Assembly: GCA_017936785.1 (NCBI GenBank)
Contig: JAGBEV010000035.1
Span: 1-37,126, forward strand
DNA from: Lachnospiraceae bacterium
GTDB taxonomy: Bacteria > Bacillota > Clostridia > Lachnospirales > Lachnospiraceae
Direction: 5' to 3'
Length of the DNA: 37,126 nt
The position numbers were made by a program, and so were the translations under genes. The notes beneath the pieces are model-generated. The model worked only from the letters and a program-made list of their open reading frames with translations. It was not told the DNA's origin and did not search any database. This document shows positions 33,857 to 37,126 of this stretch, piece after piece (within the stretch, counting starts at the first letter, position 1; each line of letters begins with the position of its first letter).

Positions 33857-33922
33857 TTAGTGTAAATTTTGTTTCACAACTTAATTTTACTACAAAAAGG
33901 GAACTAAAAAAACAAGTAATTG

Positions 33923-33951
33923 TTGTCTTTGATTGTACAAGATTGTATAAT
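33923..33951 (+). promoter_or_regulatory. Promoter for bacteriohemerythrin
   Basis: TTGTCT (33923-33928), a 17-base spacer and a perfect TATAAT (33946-33951) stand 36 bases before the ATG at 33988. The expected leader is about 30 bases and contains the GCAGGAGGA ribosome binding site. Confidence 0.7.
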
Positions 33952-33987
33952 AAGTTTCTAATATTAAAAGCGCAGGAGGATTCATTA

Positions 33988-34377
33988 ATGTACGAATTTA
34001 AAGACGAGTTTTTAACCGGCATAGAGCAAATTGACAGGGAACACAAAAAATTATTTGAAATTGCAAATGAGTTGTATGAACTGAAAAATGAAGAATTTAT
34101 TCCTGACAAATATGATAATATCAGGGAAATACTTACTGAATTAAAAGAATATACAATAACTCACTTTGAACATGAAGAAGAATATATGAAATCCATCGGT
34201 TATAAAAGAATGTTTACCCAGCTCAGCCAGCACAATGCATTAAGAGAGATCATCAACGAATGGGATCTGGATGCCATTGACGAAAATCAGGATGAAGCAA
34301 TCGACGACATGCTTCACACAGTTACGGACTGGCTTGTAAACCACATATTGAATCAGGATAAACTGATCGGACAATAA
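33988..34377 (+). CDS. Bacteriohemerythrin (single-domain)
   Basis: This 129-aa di-iron oxygen-binding protein probably serves O2 sensing, storage or scavenging in an anaerobe. The four-helix pattern is clear: GIEQIDREHKKLFE (H19), THFEHEEEYM (H59, E63), QLSQHNALREI (H82) and WLVNHILNQDK (H119, D124). The usual iron-binding His four residues before H82 is Gln (Q78). This Gln variant recurs, as I recall, in clostridial relatives. ATG 33988 follows GCAGGAGGA. The gene is alone on the plus strand with its own promoter and a terminator, flanked by minus-strand genes and a duplicated gene tail. Confidence 0.93.
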   Translation: MYEFKDEFLTGIEQIDREHKKLFEIANELYELKNEEFIPDKYDNIREILTELKEYTITHFEHEEEYMKSIGYKRMFTQLSQHNALREIINEWDLDAIDENQDEAIDDMLHTVTDWLVNHILNQDKLIGQ

Positions 34378-34420
34378 ATCGGCTAAGAGCTTCCGACACA
34401 TAATCTATTTATTTTAAAGC

Positions 34421-34450
34421 ACAATGCACCCTCCTCTAAGGGTGCATTGT
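34421..34450. terminator. Intrinsic terminator after bacteriohemerythrin
   Basis: A perfect 12-bp stem (34421-34432 with 34439-34450), with a 6-base loop, is followed on the plus strand by AAATTTGTTTTC. It stands between two convergent genes. The minus-strand tail (GCTTTAAAATAAAT) is weaker but could serve the gene at 34462-34944 too. Confidence 0.85.
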
Positions 34451-34461
34451 AAATTTGTTTT

Positions 34462-34944
34462 CTACTCCTCCCATTCAGTCCAGCCTTTTAACCAGTCCAT
34501 TCCGGAATAAAGTTTTCCGGTCCGCACAAAATACTCTACGCATTTTGCGGCTGACTCCGGATTGCGCATGGTATATCGCATTAAAATAACAGACTGACCA
34601 TCGGAGCATTCCATAGGAGACTCCTCTTTAGAATCCAGATATTCCGGATCAAAAGAAACATAAAAGCAGCCATCCTTCAATCCATCATTTTTAACATATT
34701 GCAGCATGATCAAGCCATGATCAATTTCAATCTGCATATAGTCTTCCTCTAAATAAGGGTCCGAAGATAAGTAAATACCCAGTTTTTCGCCGTTATGTAT
34801 CTTTTTAACCAACTGACTCAGACTTTCTTCAGTAATCTCCTTTGCATCTCCAAAAGCAGTGACTTCATATTTAACAGAAAGACCCTGGGGCATCTCTTGT
34901 GGAATATCACTTTTGGGAATAATTTTTTCGTGGTTTACAGGCAT
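34462..34944 (-). CDS. Small acidic protein, possibly Imm1-like immunity protein
   Basis: This 160-aa soluble protein has alternating beta-strand segments (GEKLGIYLSSDPYLEEDYMQ, then HGLIMLQYV and GCFYVSFDPEY). Its C-terminus ends AAKCVEYFVRTGKLYSGMDW. The tail pattern (helix, then TG, then a Trp) recalls Imm1-type immunity proteins, but the match is weak and from memory. ATG 34944 has a perfect AGGAGG 8 bases upstream. Its 3' end is duplicated at 33779-33856. A toxin partner is not in the window. Confidence 0.6.
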   Translation of the reverse strand: MPVNHEKIIPKSDIPQEMPQGLSVKYEVTAFGDAKEITEESLSQLVKKIHNGEKLGIYLSSDPYLEEDYMQIEIDHGLIMLQYVKNDGLKDGCFYVSFDPEYLDSKEESPMECSDGQSVILMRYTMRNPESAAKCVEYFVRTGKLYSGMDWLKGWTEWEE

Positions 34945-34980
34945 GATAAAGACCTCCTTTAACAGTTACAATTTTTCTGC

Positions 34981-35100
34981 TTACTCGTCCGATGATTGTA
35001 ATAAACCCTTTTTTCTGAATTGATGAGGACAATCGCAACACCTTTCATCTGTTCCAGCTTTTGCACAATTCCGGCAAGAGCAACCTAATTTGCCTGCCAT
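34981..35100 (-). CDS. 39-aa cysteine-rich small protein (candidate)
   Basis: The frame ATG 35100 to TAA 34981 encodes MAGKLGCSCRNCAKAGTDER followed by CCDCPHQF and a basic tail. The six cysteines, in CxCxxC and CCxC arrangement, would suit zinc or another metal. The ATG lies 6 bases after the hydrolase stop. No proper ribosome binding site is near, so expression would need re-initiation after the hydrolase. I know no family for it. Confidence 0.42.
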   Translation of the reverse strand: MAGKLGCSCRNCAKAGTDERCCDCPHQFRKKGLLQSSDE

Positions 35101-35106
35101 GATTTA

Positions 35107-36069
35107 TTATTGTAAATAATTCAATAACTCCTCAACTTTTTCTCTATATTCTTGATTATAATCTAACCACATTTCCGTGTGTTCACTATTATCCACTGTC
35201 CAAATCATTTTCATTTCATCACTACTTATTGCATCATATATTTCTTGCCCCATAAACTGTGGCGTTAGCGTATCTGCTTTACTGTTTATTACCAATACAG
35301 GAATTTCAATATCCATAATTTCATCACACACATCTGCGTCTTCGTAACGAAATCCCAATTCTATTTTATTGATAATATTGCCGCAGAATGTCATATATGA
35401 TATCGGCAATCCAATATCCATCTTTCTCATTTCTTCTTCTACCATCCATTTCATGTCACTAACAGGACAATCAAGAATCAGAAAATCCACTTTGCTTTCA
35501 ACATCCTTATTCCCCATTGCCAAACCTGCTGTTGCTCCGCCAAAAGAAGTCCCCCACACGCCTATCACTTGTTCTGGTGCATAGCTATAAACATAATCAA
35601 TATAATCTATCAAATCATATTTTTCCCAATATCCAAATGTAGTATATTGTGCAGTATTTTCGTTGCTGCTTCTCTGATCGTAGGTTAAAACATTATATCC
35701 TTTCTGCAAAAACATTTCTGCCAAAGGATAATTGGTATAACGATTTCCACCAAGACCATGCACAAGAATAACTGTCTGATTATTCTTATTCCCTTCTGCC
35801 CCAAGCGCATATATGTAATCCGCCGGTATCACATGCCCATCAAAAGTTGAAGTAATTTCAATTTTATCTATGGTGTATGTATTGCAAAAACTATCATAAT
35901 CCATATCGTATTTTTCCCAGAAACTATCCTTTACTGTTGAGGTATCTTCACATGTAACTAATTGAGTAGAGCCTGTAAAAACTTGTGTTCCGATATAATA
36001 TGACATTCCTAAAAACGATAAGAAAACAACTATAAATATAACTAATATAATTTTGGTACGCTTCTTCAT
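35107..36069 (-). CDS. Membrane-anchored alpha/beta hydrolase
   Basis: This 320-aa serine hydrolase has an N-terminal basic start and one hydrophobic helix (about residues 7-28, IILVIFIVVFLSFLGMSYYI) that anchors or exports it. The fold shows the oxyanion motif VHGLGGNRYTNYPLAEMF, TYDQRSSNENT and the nucleophile elbow GVWGTSFGGATAG (Ser in GTSFGG). The acid is probably D289 in NSKADTLTPQF and the His that in DNSEHTEMW near the C-terminus. The substrate is unknown; esterase or peptidase activities are usual. ATG 36069 follows AAGGAGAAAAAG. It is more AT-rich than the housekeeping block, in line with an accessory gene. Confidence 0.88.
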   Translation of the reverse strand: MKKRTKIILVIFIVVFLSFLGMSYYIGTQVFTGSTQLVTCEDTSTVKDSFWEKYDMDYDSFCNTYTIDKIEITSTFDGHVIPADYIYALGAEGNKNNQTVILVHGLGGNRYTNYPLAEMFLQKGYNVLTYDQRSSNENTAQYTTFGYWEKYDLIDYIDYVYSYAPEQVIGVWGTSFGGATAGLAMGNKDVESKVDFLILDCPVSDMKWMVEEEMRKMDIGLPISYMTFCGNIINKIELGFRYEDADVCDEIMDIEIPVLVINSKADTLTPQFMGQEIYDAISSDEMKMIWTVDNSEHTEMWLDYNQEYREKVEELLNYLQ

Positions 36070-36122
36070 CTTTTTCTCCTTAAATCAATTTTTGATATAT
36101 GTAATCTCACATGTTAATATTC

Positions 36123-37052
36123 TTACTCAACCCTATCAAGCAGCTTGCACCTATCACAAAAACATTTCACGATATCCTTAAGCAACTGCAGATCTTTAGT
36201 TATCATCGTATTGGGGAAATCCTGTCCGCCTAAACTGGTTATGGCATTATCCCCGCTTCCATTATCATAACAAAGTGTTATTTCTTCTACCTTATCAATG
36301 ATCCCAACAGAAAAACTGATCCCATTCCCATAAAGTATGAGATTTTGTTCATTCTCTCCATCGCATACGGCACAGATAGAAAGATAGGTAAGCTTTCCCG
36401 TTTCAAGTTTTTTAACTGCCAGATTGCACATCTTTCTCGCAGTCATACCCGCCAGTTTTTCCTCATCAAGACTTTGCCTGAAACGATCCAGTTTATATTC
36501 AAAACCGGTATAAACAATTTGCGGCTTTTTCTCTTTTGACTTTGGAAATTCCATGATCACAGCCTGCGAAAAATCCAATGGCGGCAGTTCGATCTTCAAA
36601 TGTTCATCAAAGAAATATACCCATGCCATCAATTTGTGCCCATGATCAGAGCATATAATATTTTCTACAAAGTCATTGATATAAACAGGATATTCAACCA
36701 CACATAACTGTGGAATGCGCAATCCAAACTCCTGTACAAATTCCGTGTTGAATTTTCCATTTCTGGCATATCTGATTCCGGTATCATCTTTGACTGCTAT
36801 CAAATATTTTTCCTCATTACCATAAATTAAGATTTCGGAATCTTTTTCTCCTCCAACGATCCTGATCGCGCTGACATTTTCCGTCTTTAACAGCTTTTTC
36901 AACAATTTTTTAATCTGTTTTGGTTCTGTATCATCGCATATCTCATAACGAAAACTTTTGCCATCTTCTTTATATTCAATAGATTTAAGGTAAACGCTTA
37001 ATAAGTTAATGCCTTCCGATACGGTTCTGATCCATGAGATAATAAACTCCAT
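36123..37052 (-). CDS. Unknown 309-aa protein, possibly 5'-truncated
   Basis: I do not recognise this family with confidence. The soluble protein has two beta-rich halves (AIRIVGGEKDSEILIYGNEE and LTYLSICAVCDGENEQNLIL) with similar pattern, suggesting an internal duplication. It ends with SLGGQDFPNTMITKDLQLLK and a cysteine-containing helix, slightly like the tail of Imm1-type immunity proteins. ATG 37052 has no ribosome binding site. The next 50 bases lead into the start of a transposase-like gene on the other strand, so the original 5' end may have been replaced by an insertion sequence. Confidence 0.6.
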   Translation of the reverse strand: MEFIISWIRTVSEGINLLSVYLKSIEYKEDGKSFRYEICDDTEPKQIKKLLKKLLKTENVSAIRIVGGEKDSEILIYGNEEKYLIAVKDDTGIRYARNGKFNTEFVQEFGLRIPQLCVVEYPVYINDFVENIICSDHGHKLMAWVYFFDEHLKIELPPLDFSQAVIMEFPKSKEKKPQIVYTGFEYKLDRFRQSLDEEKLAGMTARKMCNLAVKKLETGKLTYLSICAVCDGENEQNLILYGNGISFSVGIIDKVEEITLCYDNGSGDNAITSLGGQDFPNTMITKDLQLLKDIVKCFCDRCKLLDRVE

Positions 37053-37102
37053 ATAGTATCGCTAGTTATAGTGATGCGTAGTAATGCTAGAGGAGGTTAG
37101 CC

Positions 37103-37126
37103 ATGGATCAAGTTACTACCGTTCGC
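37103..37126 (+). CDS. Start of a plus-strand gene, possibly IS66 TnpA
   Basis: ATG 37103 is preceded by AGAGGAGGTTAGCC, the strongest ribosome binding site on the plus strand here. Only eight codons are inside the window: MDQVTTVR. From memory this N-terminus resembles IS66-family TnpA accessory proteins. Eight residues cannot prove it. Confidence 0.38.

Noticed and set aside
33709-33987. A long 5' extension of the bacteriohemerythrin frame
   Set aside because: The extension crosses the promoter and the fragment region. ATG 33988 has AGGAGG and gives the normal hemerythrin N-terminus.
1-37126. CRISPR array, prophage, tRNA or rRNA genes, known riboswitches
   Set aside because: I saw no regular repeat-spacer pattern, phage genes, cloverleaf or rRNA sequence, and no recognisable riboswitch core in the intergenic regions.

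Overview
The window comes from a spore-forming, low-to-mid GC Clostridia, most likely a member of the Lachnospiraceae. This rests on the gene order yqfC-yqfD-phoH-HDIG-ybeY, the order proB-DUF896-folate cyclo-ligase-proA-miaB-(x)-mutS-mutL-miaA, strong AGGAGG ribosome binding sites and the sporulation proteins YqfC and YqfD. Genus cannot be fixed from the sequence alone. I see no rRNA, tRNA, CRISPR array or prophage.

Region A (about 1-23.8 kb, all minus strand) is a tightly packed housekeeping block read from right to left. It holds an unknown 100-aa protein, a NYN nuclease with two LOTUS domains, pyrimidine-nucleoside phosphorylase, yqfC, yqfD, phoH, a reduced HDIG membrane protein and ybeY. 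These are followed by a 14-helix flippase-like protein, a BofC-like C-terminal domain protein and two unrelated FAD oxidoreductases. Then come proB, a DUF896 protein, 5-formyl-THF cyclo-ligase, proA, miaB, a SulP anion transporter, mutS, mutL and miaA (cut by the window edge). Many genes overlap by 1-29 bases or are a few bases apart, so much of the block is probably co-transcribed. The themes are ribosome and tRNA maturation, mismatch repair, proline synthesis and sporulation.

Region B (23.8-31.1 kb) has separately regulated single genes. These are an AGCS alanine/glycine symporter whose short leader begins with a terminator-like hairpin, an LtaS-like sulfatase-fold enzyme with an extra C-terminal beta domain, and a YfcE-type phosphodiesterase with an extra C-terminal helical domain. 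A divergent pair of half-size chromate-transporter genes follows on the plus strand. Its 3' end overlaps, tail to tail by 96 bases, a stand-alone 2-hydroxyacyl-CoA dehydratase-related protein (COG3581-like).

Region C (31.1-37.1 kb) is an accessory stretch with gene wreckage. It contains a decapitated flavodoxin-fold reductase, a DUF5984-like protein, a SUFU-like protein, two gene fragments, a plus-strand bacteriohemerythrin, a small protein of possible immunity type whose 3' end is duplicated upstream, a 39-codon cysteine-rich ORF, a membrane-anchored alpha/beta hydrolase and a 309-codon unknown. At the right edge is the start of a plus-strand gene resembling IS66 TnpA. The mix of a SUFU-like protein, small acidic proteins and duplicated tails is what an array of orphan polymorphic-toxin immunity genes looks like. 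No toxin gene is present in the window, so that reading is an inference.
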